Positions 28,933 to 38,777 are shown, counted from the first letter of the stretch. The stretch: DNA of 64,000 bases from Ancylomarina sp. 16SWW S1-10-2 (GCF_009669305.1 NZ_SADB01000001.1:310001-374000); one strand, 5' to 3'. Numbers and translations are program-made. Notes: generated by a model not told the origin, from the letters alone.

Positions 28933-29065
28933 GTTCTTGTATCTCATTTTTATTAGGTACAACAAGAGATTTCTCTCGTGGCACCAAACTTCTAAAATAG
29001 GTAAGGTGCATTGAAGAACTCCCCAATACACCTTTACTAACTAATCTATGAAAAAATAAAGATCA

Positions 29066-30034
29066 TTAAGCCATTCCATCTAGTGGTTTAATGGTACCAT
29101 CTTCGTTGTATTCCAATTCAACAAATTTCACGCTTCGTAACCAAGTTTTTCCTTCTGATGGTTTACAGTCATGATAAAAAAGATACCATTTACCCTTAAA
29201 CTCACATATGGAATGATGAGTAGTCCAGCCAACTACTGGTGATAAAATCTCTCCCATATATTTAAATGGTCCGTATGGGTTATCTCCAATGGCATAACAC
29301 AATAAATGCGTGTTACCAGTAGAGTAAGAGAAGTAATATTTTCCGTTGTACTTATGCATTTTTGCTGCCTCGAAGAAACGACGATCATGATCGCCTGCTT
29401 TAAGAGGTTTTCCATCCTCATCTAAAATCACAACATCTTTGGGTTCTTCGGCATATTCTAACATGTCGTCAGCCATACGAGCAACTTTCGCGCACAAAGC
29501 AGGCTCCTCATCAGCAGGTTCTGCACCTACCTCAATGGCCTTGTTATCGCGGTAGCGTTGCAATTGTCCGCCCCAAATTCCACCATAATACATGTAATGC
29601 TCGCCATCTTCGTCCTCAAACATGGCAGGATCGATACTGTAAGAGCCCAAAATTGGGTGCTTTTCAGCAATAAAAGGTCCTTCTGGAACATTGCTTACCG
29701 CGGCTCCAATTCTAAAAATGTCATTTTTATCTTTTAAAGGAAAGTAGAAATAGTATTTTCCATCTTTACATGCAGCTGCAGGAGCCCACATTTGCCTTCC
29801 CGACCAAGGCACATCATCTACATCCAGAATGACACCATGATCAGTTACTTTTCCATCGATCTCCTCCATAGAATAAACATGATAATCTCTCATCGCAAAA
29901 TGATCGCCATTATCATTCTCTGGCATTCCAGTTTCGATATCGTGAGATGGATAGAGATACAATTTCCCATTAAAAACATGAGCCGCTGGATCGGCAGTAT
30001 ATAAATCGTCTACTAAGTATTTTGGTGTTTTCAT
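29066..30034 (-). CDS. GH43 cytoplasmic xylosidase/arabinofuranosidase
   Basis: I choose the ATG at 30034 (MKTPKYLVDD); the frame is open to 30085. The 322-residue product is a single GH43 propeller without a signal peptide. Its carboxylates are the base Asp in TADPAAHVF, Asp in YSIDPAMFEDEDG and acid Glu in FFEAAKMHKY. A cytoplasmic enzyme fits hydrolysis of xylo-oligosaccharides imported by the neighbouring GPH symporter. It lies between the TIM-barrel gene and GH10 on the same strand. Confidence 0.9.
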   Translation of the reverse strand: MKTPKYLVDDLYTADPAAHVFNGKLYLYPSHDIETGMPENDNGDHFAMRDYHVYSMEEIDGKVTDHGVILDVDDVPWSGRQMWAPAAACKDGKYYFYFPLKDKNDIFRIGAAVSNVPEGPFIAEKHPILGSYSIDPAMFEDEDGEHYMYYGGIWGGQLQRYRDNKAIEVGAEPADEEPALCAKVARMADDMLEYAEEPKDVVILDEDGKPLKAGDHDRRFFEAAKMHKYNGKYYFSYSTGNTHLLCYAIGDNPYGPFKYMGEILSPVVGWTTHHSICEFKGKWYLFYHDCKPSEGKTWLRSVKFVELEYNEDGTIKPLDGMA

Positions 30035-30162
30035 ATTGATAATTTTATATTCTCTTAAAAAAAGAGTTTTTGGAAAACCAATCACGACTTAAGCCAGCCA
30101 AACTATGTAGTACGCAATTGGCATCCAAACTCAAATTTATAATCTCGATTAAGTAAATTATA

Positions 30163-31302
30163 CTATAATTCTTTTCTTAAATTAATGATTGCCTGAACTG
30201 CGCCCTTTGCCTTGTTATTTCTATCAAAAAGCAAAGGATAATCAGTTCTTCCAGCTACAGGCCAATAGTTACGCCAAGTCTGTGAATCGTTAACTCCCCA
30301 AACAGTAACCCGACCAATTTTATCCTGATGTTTGTTGAATAATTTAAAAAACTCAACATATCTATTATTTAACTGTACAGAAATTGAATCAGGAAGTTCC
30401 GTTGGGTATGGATTCAATTCTGGTTTAAACTCATAACTCTTTGCAACATCTGCTCCAACATTCAAATCTGGGAAAGGCAATACCGAAATATCCAATTCTG
30501 TAATCATTACCTTCACGCCTAAACTAGCAAATTCTACGATACTTTTTTCAAACTCATTCATATCAGGAGTGGTAATTGAGCTATGTGCCTGCATTCCAAT
30601 TCCATCGATTCTAACTCCAGCTTCCTGCAGGCTTTTTACCATACGAATAACACCATCGCGTTTTGCAGGAATAGACATGGAATAATCATTATAATACAAT
30701 TCGGCTTCTGGATCAGCATCATGTGCAAATTGGAAAGCCAATTTTACGAAATCTTCACCAATAATCTGAACCAACTTACTATCGCGGAAAGTTCCATCTT
30801 CCATAATGGTTTCGTTCACAACATCCCAGCCTTTTACACGACCTTTGTAACGACCAACTACTGTTGAAATGTGTGTTCTCAAGCGCTCAATCATCACGTC
30901 GCGACTAACATCATTCCCTAAGCTATCGACAAAGAACCAAGCTGGAGTTTGCGAATGCCAAACTAAGGTATGACCAGTGACGAACATATTGTTCTTTTCG
31001 CCGAATTCAACAAATTTATCCGATAAGGTAAAATCAAACTTTCCTTCTTCAGGTTGTATTACCTCGCTTTTCATGCAATTTTCGGCAACAACAGTATTAA
31101 AATGCTTTGTTACCACTTGAAGCGATAAACTATCTTCACCCAAAATTTGAGGCGTATTTAATGCCGTTCCAATTAGGTAAGATCCTTTAAGAGCATCTTT
31201 CATCCCCTCTTCGGATGCGCATTTATTTTCTGAACAAGCACTCATGATTGCGACTGTAGCACCAATCAATAAGAGGCCTTTGGTATAACTTCTAATTTTC
31301 AT
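30163..31302 (-). CDS. GH10 endo-1,4-beta-xylanase, lipoprotein
   Basis: It cleaves internal beta-1,4 bonds of xylan with retention. The frame opens at 31329 and would overlap the upstream gene. The ATG at 31302 begins a lipoprotein signal with lipobox MSAC (Cys23), giving 379 residues. GH10 signatures are complete: AEN-CMK near 73-78, HTLVWHSQTP, acid/base Glu164 in WDVVNET, and nucleophile Glu269 in ITELDIS. It should act at the cell surface or in the periplasm. It follows the GPH symporter gene directly. Confidence 0.95.
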   Translation of the reverse strand: MKIRSYTKGLLLIGATVAIMSACSENKCASEEGMKDALKGSYLIGTALNTPQILGEDSLSLQVVTKHFNTVVAENCMKSEVIQPEEGKFDFTLSDKFVEFGEKNNMFVTGHTLVWHSQTPAWFFVDSLGNDVSRDVMIERLRTHISTVVGRYKGRVKGWDVVNETIMEDGTFRDSKLVQIIGEDFVKLAFQFAHDADPEAELYYNDYSMSIPAKRDGVIRMVKSLQEAGVRIDGIGMQAHSSITTPDMNEFEKSIVEFASLGVKVMITELDISVLPFPDLNVGADVAKSYEFKPELNPYPTELPDSISVQLNNRYVEFFKLFNKHQDKIGRVTVWGVNDSQTWRNYWPVAGRTDYPLLFDRNNKAKGAVQAIINLRKEL

Positions 31303-31321
31303 AATTTGTTTATTTAAAGGG

Positions 31322-32788
31322 TTATGCATTTTGTCTGCGTAGTGTTAATTCTTTTTCAATAAGTATCTCCTTTTTCTTATCGATATCGTAAAAGAAAAGA
31401 CAGGCCACACTCACACAAAAGGTAAGGGTTGGTAAGACACTCATCGCTAATTTTATTCCGCCTATTGTTTCCGGTGATTGTGTCAATAATTGTTCGTTAT
31501 AGCCGTACATAGCCAAAATTCCAGCTACCAAAGCTCCGCCAATACTCAATCCGGCTTTTAAACCAAAAATCATTGCTGAAAAGATAATTGCAGTAGCTCG
31601 TCGGTTGTTTTTCCACTCCGAATAATCGGCAACATCGGCAATCATTGCCCAAAGTAGTGGCGTTGATACGCCATAAAATAAACCATGCACCATTTGAGTT
31701 ATGAATACCAATGCGATGGATTGTGGTGAATAAAAATAAAAGGCTAACAAGCATAATGCAGATATAAATAAACTGGTTCCAAATGCATCTCTTTTACCAT
31801 ATCGATCTGCGAAGAACTTAGAGAATCCAATTCCAATAATCATACATATAATACCTGAAGCATTAAATAAACTAAAACCAGAAGTAGAAATATCGTCGGG
31901 CCAATGAAAACCAACTAAGCCCATATTGGTTAAAAGGTTATTTAAACCATCAATAAAATTATTAAAGCCAATATCATTTAAAAAAGTACCTAATGCCTGC
32001 TCATCTAGATAATTTTCAAAATAGTAAACATACATTCCACCTTTTAGAGATAGCGTAATGAAAATAAAAACCGTTAAAACCAACATGGCAATCCAAGGTT
32101 TGTTTTTAAACAAATCGGCAAAGTCTTGCTTAACACTTGTATGTTGATCTTCGTTAGGCTTAATTCTCTCTTTGGTAGTTAAAAAAGTGATTAGCAGAAA
32201 TACGACTCCTACTACCGCAAAAATTCCAATTGTATTTTCAAAACCAACTGTTTTATCGCCATCGCCAAGAATTAAAACCAATGGTAAAAGCAAGGCCTGT
32301 ACAATAAATTGGGCAATCATTACTGCAACAAAACGATAAGATGAAATACTATTCCTCTCTTTCATATCGCCTGTAATTACGCCACTTAAAGCCGAATAAG
32401 GTAAGTTACTAGCAGAATAAACTAAGACCAATAAAATGTAGGTTCCCAAAGCATAAACAACTTTACCTGATGGTCCAAAATCAGGTGTGCTAAAAGCTAG
32501 CATAGCCAATCCACCAAAAGGTACGGCAGTCCATAAAATCCAAGGTCGGAACTTCCCCCATCTTGTTTTGGTTCTATCGGCAATCACCCCCATAATTGGG
32601 TTAAAGAATGCACCAATCATTCCCCCTGCAAATATGATAGCAGAGGCTTTCGCTGGCGGAATTTTATACACATCGGTATAAAAGAATGCCAAAAAAGTCA
32701 TTAAGGTTTGAAAAATTAGGTTGGCAGCTAGGTCTCCCAAACTGTAACCAATCTTTTCTTTTATCGAAATTTTTGTGGACTCGCTCAT
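31322..32788 (-). CDS. GPH-family glycoside/pentoside:cation symporter
   Basis: A 488-residue inner-membrane transporter of the glycoside-pentoside-hexuronide family (XynP/MelB-like) with about 12 membrane segments. Recognisable parts are the N-terminal KEKIGYSLGDLAANL and the loop GVIADRTKTRWGKFRPWIL, the GPH signature. Position between GH3 and GH10 points to xylo-oligosaccharides, supplying the cytoplasmic GH43. A separate MFS porter (XylE) would carry free xylose, so two import routes exist. Confidence 0.93.
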   Translation of the reverse strand: MSESTKISIKEKIGYSLGDLAANLIFQTLMTFLAFFYTDVYKIPPAKASAIIFAGGMIGAFFNPIMGVIADRTKTRWGKFRPWILWTAVPFGGLAMLAFSTPDFGPSGKVVYALGTYILLVLVYSASNLPYSALSGVITGDMKERNSISSYRFVAVMIAQFIVQALLLPLVLILGDGDKTVGFENTIGIFAVVGVVFLLITFLTTKERIKPNEDQHTSVKQDFADLFKNKPWIAMLVLTVFIFITLSLKGGMYVYYFENYLDEQALGTFLNDIGFNNFIDGLNNLLTNMGLVGFHWPDDISTSGFSLFNASGIICMIIGIGFSKFFADRYGKRDAFGTSLFISALCLLAFYFYSPQSIALVFITQMVHGLFYGVSTPLLWAMIADVADYSEWKNNRRATAIIFSAMIFGLKAGLSIGGALVAGILAMYGYNEQLLTQSPETIGGIKLAMSVLPTLTFCVSVACLFFYDIDKKKEILIEKELTLRRQNA

Positions 32789-32958
32789 ATTGTATTTTTA
32801 TAAATCTATTTTGTCACTGTACTTTTCTATTCAAAACTCTCTATATCATCGCTAACAACTCTTTACTACACTTTAAAAAAAGGACATAAAATTGGCTAAA
32901 ACACTCAATTTATGAAGCTTGAATGCTATTGTTTATATACTCAGGAATAGATCTTTAT

Positions 32959-35595
32959 TTATTTGTCCATTACACAGGCAGAACCTTCAACAAGTATGGT
33001 TTTTGTTAGTACTTTTCTTTCTTGAATTCGTTTCGGAGTAGGTTGTGCTCCCCCAATCGAAATCTCTAATTCTCCTGACAAAACAACTTCTCTGAATTGA
33101 TCATCAACAACAGTTAATTGATCTGCATCGATACTGAAATTAATGGTTTTTCTTTCTCCAGCCTTTAGCATTACTCTTTGAAATTCGACTAGTGATTTAA
33201 TCGGATTTACGCCTCCAGCTTGTGGATTTGCTGCATAACACTGAATCACCTCTTCACCATCAATCTTACTATTATTAGTTACATCTACCGATATTTCAAC
33301 ACAATCGCCAGGAGAAATATGATCTGCTGTTTTTAGATTTGAATAGGTAAAATCAGAATAACTCAAGCCAAAACCGAAATCGTATAAAGCATCTCCTTTA
33401 AAATAACGATAGGTTTTCCCTCTCATATCGTAATTGTTGAATGCTGGAATATCGTCTACACTTTTGTAAAAAGTTAATGGCAAACGACCCGCTGGATTAT
33501 AATCACCAAACAATACATCGGCAATTGCGGTTCCTCCTGCTTGTCCAGGATACCACGCCTCAACAATTGCAGGTATATTTTCGTTTTCCCAATTAATAGC
33601 CAAAGCACTTCCGTTTAACAAAACCAAAACCATTGGTTTACCCAACTTCTTAATTTCTTTCATTAAAGCAGTTTGTGTTCTAGGCAATTTAATATCCAAA
33701 CGGTCACCATGAGCAAAACCTTCTACCTTAACTTTCATTTCTTCGCCTTCGAGCAAAGGGCTAATTCCCATACAAAAAATAACAACTTCAGCTTCTTTTG
33801 CAATTGCAATAGCCTCTTCAGTCAAGTTTTGATTTGGTTTTTCCCACAACAAACGCATCATGGCATGTTCGGTGTTATCTTGAATGTATTCCAATTTAAT
33901 AGAATATGGCTTATTTGCTTCTAAATGCACATATTCATATTCTTTATGAGGATGATGAACTTCACTTCTAGAAATCAATAATGAATCTTGAAAGAATATT
34001 TTAATTCCTAAAAATCCTTCGCCTCCCAATGCATAATCACCTGACTCTTGAACCTTAATCTCACCCGTCCAACGAGCTGAAAATTTATCGTAAGCTAAAT
34101 CTTCAAAAGGTGGTGTCGTTCCCCAAACAAAATCAACATTTGAATCGATTCTTGAATGAATAGGCTCACCGTTTAATTCTTTATTATTATAATATTCAGC
34201 AGATAAACCATTTTTAGTACAAGTTTTATCGGTAAATAAAACTGAAGAAGGAATGGCTTCAAAAATTGGCAATCCTTCGGCCAATTTACAACCTACAGCA
34301 TACTTCACTTCTGCATTAGGCAACTTCTTTCTTATTCCTTCCAAAGGCGTAACAGGTGCAGATGGATAACCATTGTAGTTTCCCAACAGCACTTCCAAAT
34401 CGTTTGCATTAGAACCGATTACAGCTACTTTCTTTATTGACTTATCAAGCGGCAATAATTTATTTTCATTTTTTAGAAGCACCATAGACTTTCTAGCAGT
34501 TTGCAAAGCCAATAGACGATGCATTTCAGAATCGACTACATCGTAAGAAATCTTCTCATATTTTACGGCTCCTTTGGGTGCAAACAAACCCAATTTTAAA
34601 CGAGCAAGCAATAATCTCTTCACCGAAACTTCCAATTCGGCCTCAGTAATTAATCCATTTCTCACTGCCTCAACCAAAGAGGGGTATGAATTGCCACAAT
34701 TTAGATCAGTACCAGCTTTAACTGCCATGGCTGCAGCTTCCTGTTGCGAAGAAGTAACTGCATGTGCTTCTGGCATATAAAAATCATTAATAGCCCAACA
34801 ATCTGAAACAATATACCCTTTAAATCCCCATTTTTCTCGCAAAAGATTGCTTAAAGATTTGTTTCCACAACATGGTAAGCCATTATAACTATTGTAAGCA
34901 CACATTACCGAATACACACCACCTTCTTGAATCACTTTTTTAAACTGAGGACTGTAAGTATTCAACATGTCGTATTGACTTGGCGTTGCATTAAAACTAT
35001 GTCTTTCTGCTTCTGGACCACTATGCACAACAAAATGTTTTGCTGTTGCAATTACTTTATAATAATTTTCATCGTCGCCCTGTAAACCTTTTATGAATTG
35101 AACGCCAAGCTCACCTGTTAGATATGGATCTTCACCATAAGTTTCCATTCCTCTGCCCCATCGTGGATCTCTAAAAATGTTCACATTGGGTGTCCAAAAA
35201 GTTAATCCCTGATAAATTCCACGTTTCCCTTTTGCTACAAACTTGTGATGTTTTGCTCTAGCCTCATCAGAAATAGCATTTGCCACCTCGAACATTTGCT
35301 CACGATCCCACATGGCAGCCATTCCAATTGCTTGAGGAAAAACTGTTGCCACTCCAGCACGTGCTACTCCATGAAGACATTCATTCCACCAATTTTGGGC
35401 AGGAATATTTAGTCTATCAATGGCAGGCGATTCGTAACTCATCTGAGAAACTTTTTCGGCCAATGTCATCTGTGAAACCAAAGAATCAGCTTTTTCCTCG
35501 AATGAAAAGTTAGTATCTACATTCTTTTGCTGATTTTGCGAACACGAAAGCAAACCAAGTAAAAGAAATATCGGTAATAATTTATTTAATGTCAT
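32959..35595 (-). CDS. GH3 beta-xylosidase/beta-glucosidase with PA14 insert, lipoprotein
   Basis: An 878-residue GH3 enzyme with lipobox GLLSC (Cys18). The N-terminal barrel includes the sugar-binding KHF and the nucleophile Asp in IVSDCWA. The second alpha/beta domain is interrupted by a PA14 domain (starting about LSAEYYNNKEL, residues 475-600). A fibronectin-III-like domain closes the protein (about 770-870). PA14-type GH3 enzymes act on xylo-oligosaccharides or glucosides. Given the neighbours (GH10, GPH), removal of xylose from non-reducing ends in the periplasm is most likely. Confidence 0.93.
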   Translation of the reverse strand: MTLNKLLPIFLLLGLLSCSQNQQKNVDTNFSFEEKADSLVSQMTLAEKVSQMSYESPAIDRLNIPAQNWWNECLHGVARAGVATVFPQAIGMAAMWDREQMFEVANAISDEARAKHHKFVAKGKRGIYQGLTFWTPNVNIFRDPRWGRGMETYGEDPYLTGELGVQFIKGLQGDDENYYKVIATAKHFVVHSGPEAERHSFNATPSQYDMLNTYSPQFKKVIQEGGVYSVMCAYNSYNGLPCCGNKSLSNLLREKWGFKGYIVSDCWAINDFYMPEAHAVTSSQQEAAAMAVKAGTDLNCGNSYPSLVEAVRNGLITEAELEVSVKRLLLARLKLGLFAPKGAVKYEKISYDVVDSEMHRLLALQTARKSMVLLKNENKLLPLDKSIKKVAVIGSNANDLEVLLGNYNGYPSAPVTPLEGIRKKLPNAEVKYAVGCKLAEGLPIFEAIPSSVLFTDKTCTKNGLSAEYYNNKELNGEPIHSRIDSNVDFVWGTTPPFEDLAYDKFSARWTGEIKVQESGDYALGGEGFLGIKIFFQDSLLISRSEVHHPHKEYEYVHLEANKPYSIKLEYIQDNTEHAMMRLLWEKPNQNLTEEAIAIAKEAEVVIFCMGISPLLEGEEMKVKVEGFAHGDRLDIKLPRTQTALMKEIKKLGKPMVLVLLNGSALAINWENENIPAIVEAWYPGQAGGTAIADVLFGDYNPAGRLPLTFYKSVDDIPAFNNYDMRGKTYRYFKGDALYDFGFGLSYSDFTYSNLKTADHISPGDCVEISVDVTNNSKIDGEEVIQCYAANPQAGGVNPIKSLVEFQRVMLKAGERKTINFSIDADQLTVVDDQFREVVLSGELEISIGGAQPTPKRIQERKVLTKTILVEGSACVMDK

Positions 35596-35617
35596 AGTAG
35601 TCAGTAATAATTTAATT

Positions 35618-36448
35618 TTATTGCAAGCCTTCTAAAAATCCGAAGTAAGCATCCTTTTTGTTACAATTTCCATCGAATAATAATGGCCAATCTTGTTGTC
35701 CATAAAAATCGATCAACCATGATTCAGAATCTTTCAATCCCCAAACTGTTAAGGCATATTTATTTACACTCGGAATACTATTATACACTTCAAAAACTTC
35801 TTTTACTTTGGCTTTTTGTGACATATATCTATCTGATGTTGATGAAGTTATACCCTTACTGGGGTTTACCCTCACATCTAATTCTGAAAAGGGAACTTTT
35901 AAGTTTCGTTCTATAATTCTATCTGTAGCTGTCTGAATATCAGCTTTAGCAGGATAATCATGAGAGATGAGCATTTGAAATCCAACACCATCAATTAGTA
36001 TATCTCGAGCAATAAAATCATCAACCATTGTGAAAACAGCATTTTGTTTTGTTTGGTTGGTAATCATATTATAATCATTATAGATAATCAAAACATCAGG
36101 ATCGGCAGCATAAACAAACTGATAACATTTAGCAATGTAATCATCGCCCATTTTTTGTCGATATACTGAATTCCTTAAATTCCCTGTTTCATCTTCAAAT
36201 GCCTCAGTTACGACATCCCAAGAAGTTATTTTTCCCTTATAACGAGTTACAACTTTTGTGATATAATCCTCTATCATATCTTCAAATTTCTGGTCGGTAC
36301 CTGCAAAATTCTTCACCCAATCAGGAGTTGAATTCTGCCAAATTAGGGCGTGTCCATGTACATTCATATCATTTGCAACAGCAAAATCTACAATTGCATC
36401 TGCAGCACTAAAATTATAACTACCTTCAGAAGGATACATAACATTCAT
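35618..36448 (-). CDS. N-terminally truncated GH10 xylanase, probable remnant
   Basis: The 276-residue frame is a GH10 domain that begins in the middle of the family sequence (MNVMYPSEGSYNF). Acid/base Glu82 (WDVVTEA) and nucleophile Glu189 (FSELDVR) remain. Compared with the intact GH10 at 30163-31302, about 80 N-terminal residues are missing, including the signal peptide, first barrel strand and the EN-x-MK motif that lines the -1 subsite. In frame upstream there is a stop at 36491-36493 after 14 unrelated codons, then the alkaline phosphatase gene. It is therefore probably inactive, broken by the rearrangement that brought in its neighbour. Confidence 0.8.
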   Translation of the reverse strand: MNVMYPSEGSYNFSAADAIVDFAVANDMNVHGHALIWQNSTPDWVKNFAGTDQKFEDMIEDYITKVVTRYKGKITSWDVVTEAFEDETGNLRNSVYRQKMGDDYIAKCYQFVYAADPDVLIIYNDYNMITNQTKQNAVFTMVDDFIARDILIDGVGFQMLISHDYPAKADIQTATDRIIERNLKVPFSELDVRVNPSKGITSSTSDRYMSQKAKVKEVFEVYNSIPSVNKYALTVWGLKDSESWLIDFYGQQDWPLLFDGNCNKKDAYFGFLEGLQ

Positions 36449-36494
36449 ATTAATTGAGTATGTTTTTAAAAGAATTTCATCTAAAAAAATTCAC

Positions 36495-37910
36495 TTACAT
36501 ACCCATAACTTTCTGTATTTTTTTAGGTAAATCGGTATTATCAAAGAAACGAGAAAACTCTTCCTGTCCGGCACCTAGTACCCTAACTGGGACGGGCATC
36601 CCTGAATGATCGTTTGAACCCCAGCCTATTCCTGCTTTTTTATTCAGTATATAAGCGGCTGTTTCTCCTATTGATTTAATCTCTTCTGAAACTAAATAAT
36701 CTGCATCCGGATTGACCTCGTTTCCCCCTTCAAACTGGTTTCCATATGCTCTTTTTAATAACGCTTTTTCGTTATCATCTAGACCCAAACCAATTGCACT
36801 ATTCCCTAAACCAAAATCAGATTGAATGGTATCTAAAATCTGAAGAAATGAAACCATATTATTTTCATTATTCTCCTTAATATCATTCATTTTACGTTTA
36901 AATTCCTGAACAGAAATCACTTGGTATTGCAACAATTCTGGATGCATAGCATAATTAATACCAGTATACATTGATCCCGTTTCATGATCAGCGGTAACTA
37001 TAATTAATGTTTCATCGGGGTGTTCTAGGTAAAACGCATAGGCTTCTTTAATAGCATCATTAAATGCAAGTACTTCATGAATCATGGTGACTCCATCGTT
37101 ACCATGACATGCCCAATCAATTTTACCACCTTCAATCATCATAAAAAAGCCTTTATCATTATCCAGTATCTCAATACCTTTTTGTGTAAAATCAGCAAGA
37201 GAAAGCGCACCCTCTCTTTTATCAATTACCCAATAGAATTCACCTAATGGGTATCTCTCTGGATTAATTGCAATTACCTTTTCATCTCCATTCTTTAATT
37301 TATTAAATTCATCATGTGAATCTGCAATGGTATACCCATATTTAATTGCATTTTCATAAGAATCAGGCTGATCACCGTTCTTTCCTTTACGATAATGGAA
37401 ACCTCCACCTCCAAAATAGTCAATATCATAAGTGGGTAGTTCCATACTAATATCATAGTACATATTACGCGAATCCTGATGAGCATAAAACGATGCAGGT
37501 GTTGCATGATCGATCATTACACTAGAAAGTATTCCTACTTTAAAACCAGCGCGTTTTAGTTTTACCGATATGCTCTCATAAACTATTGATTTATCGGGTG
37601 ATTTTCCTAAAATTCCATTGTCGGTTTTAAAACCCGTTGACATTGCTGTTCCTGCTGCTGCCGATCCTGTAACAAAAGTATTAGCAGAATAAGTTGTCAT
37701 ATTAGACGATACCGGAAAATCAGTCATTAAAAGCCGGTCTACTTTAATTTCACCAGGTTTTGCATCTACATACATCTCCGTAGCATAAATTTGATTTACA
37801 CCCATTCCATCACCGATAAAAAGAAAAACGTACTTTGCATTTGTTCCAGTTTGGCTATATCCAACAGCACAATAAAAAGCCATTGAAATTACCATAATAT
37901 ATTTTATCAT
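36495..37910 (-). CDS. Alkaline phosphatase (PhoA family), secreted
   Basis: It hydrolyses phosphomonoesters in the periplasm. A signal peptide (cleavage after VGYSQ, residue 20) precedes the phosphatase domain. Metal and active-site motifs are visible: FIGDGMG, catalytic Ser region TGSAAAGTAMSTG, EGGKIDWACH and TADHETG. Length (471) is normal. It sits inside the xylan array between fragments of other genes, 46 bases from the truncated GH10, and has no obvious link to xylan. It could be a recent insertion, or serve phosphate supply during growth on plant or algal matter. Confidence 0.92.
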   Translation of the reverse strand: MIKYIMVISMAFYCAVGYSQTGTNAKYVFLFIGDGMGVNQIYATEMYVDAKPGEIKVDRLLMTDFPVSSNMTTYSANTFVTGSAAAGTAMSTGFKTDNGILGKSPDKSIVYESISVKLKRAGFKVGILSSVMIDHATPASFYAHQDSRNMYYDISMELPTYDIDYFGGGGFHYRKGKNGDQPDSYENAIKYGYTIADSHDEFNKLKNGDEKVIAINPERYPLGEFYWVIDKREGALSLADFTQKGIEILDNDKGFFMMIEGGKIDWACHGNDGVTMIHEVLAFNDAIKEAYAFYLEHPDETLIIVTADHETGSMYTGINYAMHPELLQYQVISVQEFKRKMNDIKENNENNMVSFLQILDTIQSDFGLGNSAIGLGLDDNEKALLKRAYGNQFEGGNEVNPDADYLVSEEIKSIGETAAYILNKKAGIGWGSNDHSGMPVPVRVLGAGQEEFSRFFDNTDLPKKIQKVMGM

Positions 37911-38141
37911 ATCCTATTTATTTTTTTCTTAAACAAATGTTTTTGTAGTTAGGTAGTGTTAATTGTTTGTTTTGTTTTTTTGAATAAATATTTTGAAGTA
38001 AACATATCATAAGTTGAATTTTTTTGATAAAACTAAATAGGCATATTTATAAAAAACATGTTGCATTGGTTAATATAAATAGGTTCAAAAAGTTTGTTAA
38101 AAATCTATTTATTAAATATCCAATATATTGCACCCCTGAAT

Positions 38142-38387
38142 TCAATTTTTTTTATCTTTATATGATTCAGATTTATGACCTAAAACAGTGTAAAATGATC
38201 TTCCTCCTTCATATTCTTGATACCAGTAAATAGGATGTCTCTCTCCCATGCCTTTTAACGGAATGTCATCATAACCAGCAGTAAAATCATAAGAAGCTTC
38301 ATCAACAGTCAATAGAACATGACGGCTACTCCAATTGTACAACCACATCATCATCGTTTGAACAAGACCAAAAAGAAATGATCAAAC
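38142..38387 (-). pseudogene. C-terminal fragment of a ThuA-domain protein
   Basis: The last 50 or so residues match the C-terminal part of ThuA-like proteins (HVLLTVDEASYD, HPIYWYQEYEGGRSFYT, LGHKSESY). The first residues are unrelated and an in-frame stop lies just upstream, so the N-terminal three quarters of the gene are missing. An intact ThuA paralogue is at 45694-46509. Confidence 0.7.
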
Positions 38388-38470
38388 ACAATAAGCTTAT
38401 AATTTTATTGTTCTCATAATGTATTTTCTATTAAAAATAATTACAAAGTATGTTTAGATTTATTTTTAAC

Positions 38471-38499
38471 TAATGACGAGTTTTAACACCTCGCCATTA
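38471..38499 (-). terminator. Terminator behind the susD remnant
   Basis: A 10-bp stem TAATGACGAG/CTCGCCATTA with one G:T pair, followed on the minus strand by TTAAAAATAAAT, 49 bases past the stop of the susD remnant. It is probably the original operon terminator. Confidence 0.5.
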
Positions 38500-38547
38500 A
38501 TTTAAAAAGAACTCAATTATTAACTACTTTTATTAATATCCTGGATT

Positions 38548-38706
38548 TTAATCTTCAGTACCAACACTTGCATTAGAACTAATTTCAGCATCTGGTATTG
38601 GCCATAATTCATTTTTTCCTACTTGAAAACTTGTTTCTGCTAATTCAGTAGCTGCAATTCCCCATCTAAGCATACTATAGTAAATGTCTTTTTCATTAAA
38701 GATCAT
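38548..38706 (-). pseudogene. C-terminal remnant of a second susD gene
   Basis: Minus-strand translation gives YYSMLRWGIAATELAETSF, then QVGKNELWPIPDAEIS and NASVGTED before a stop. This is the closing segment of SusD/RagB proteins (the LRWG and F/WPIP-EI motifs). The matching region of the intact susD has RRWGATY and FFPIPQSQID. The remnant is AT-rich like the local genome, unlike the adjacent intact susD. The upstream border with unrelated sequence is near 38700. Confidence 0.75.
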
Positions 38707-38777
38707 ATCGCTAGGACTTGACGACTATCCCCCCGCACAGCGTACTTTGTTACCGTGCATGGCATACCCGGATAAGA

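Noticed and set aside
38707..38775. Sequence with a C-run and GCAC/GTGC hairpin behind susD, considered as the 3' end of a group II intron or an att site.
   Set aside because: It does not match the domain V consensus, no reverse transcriptase gene is present, and no second copy was seen.
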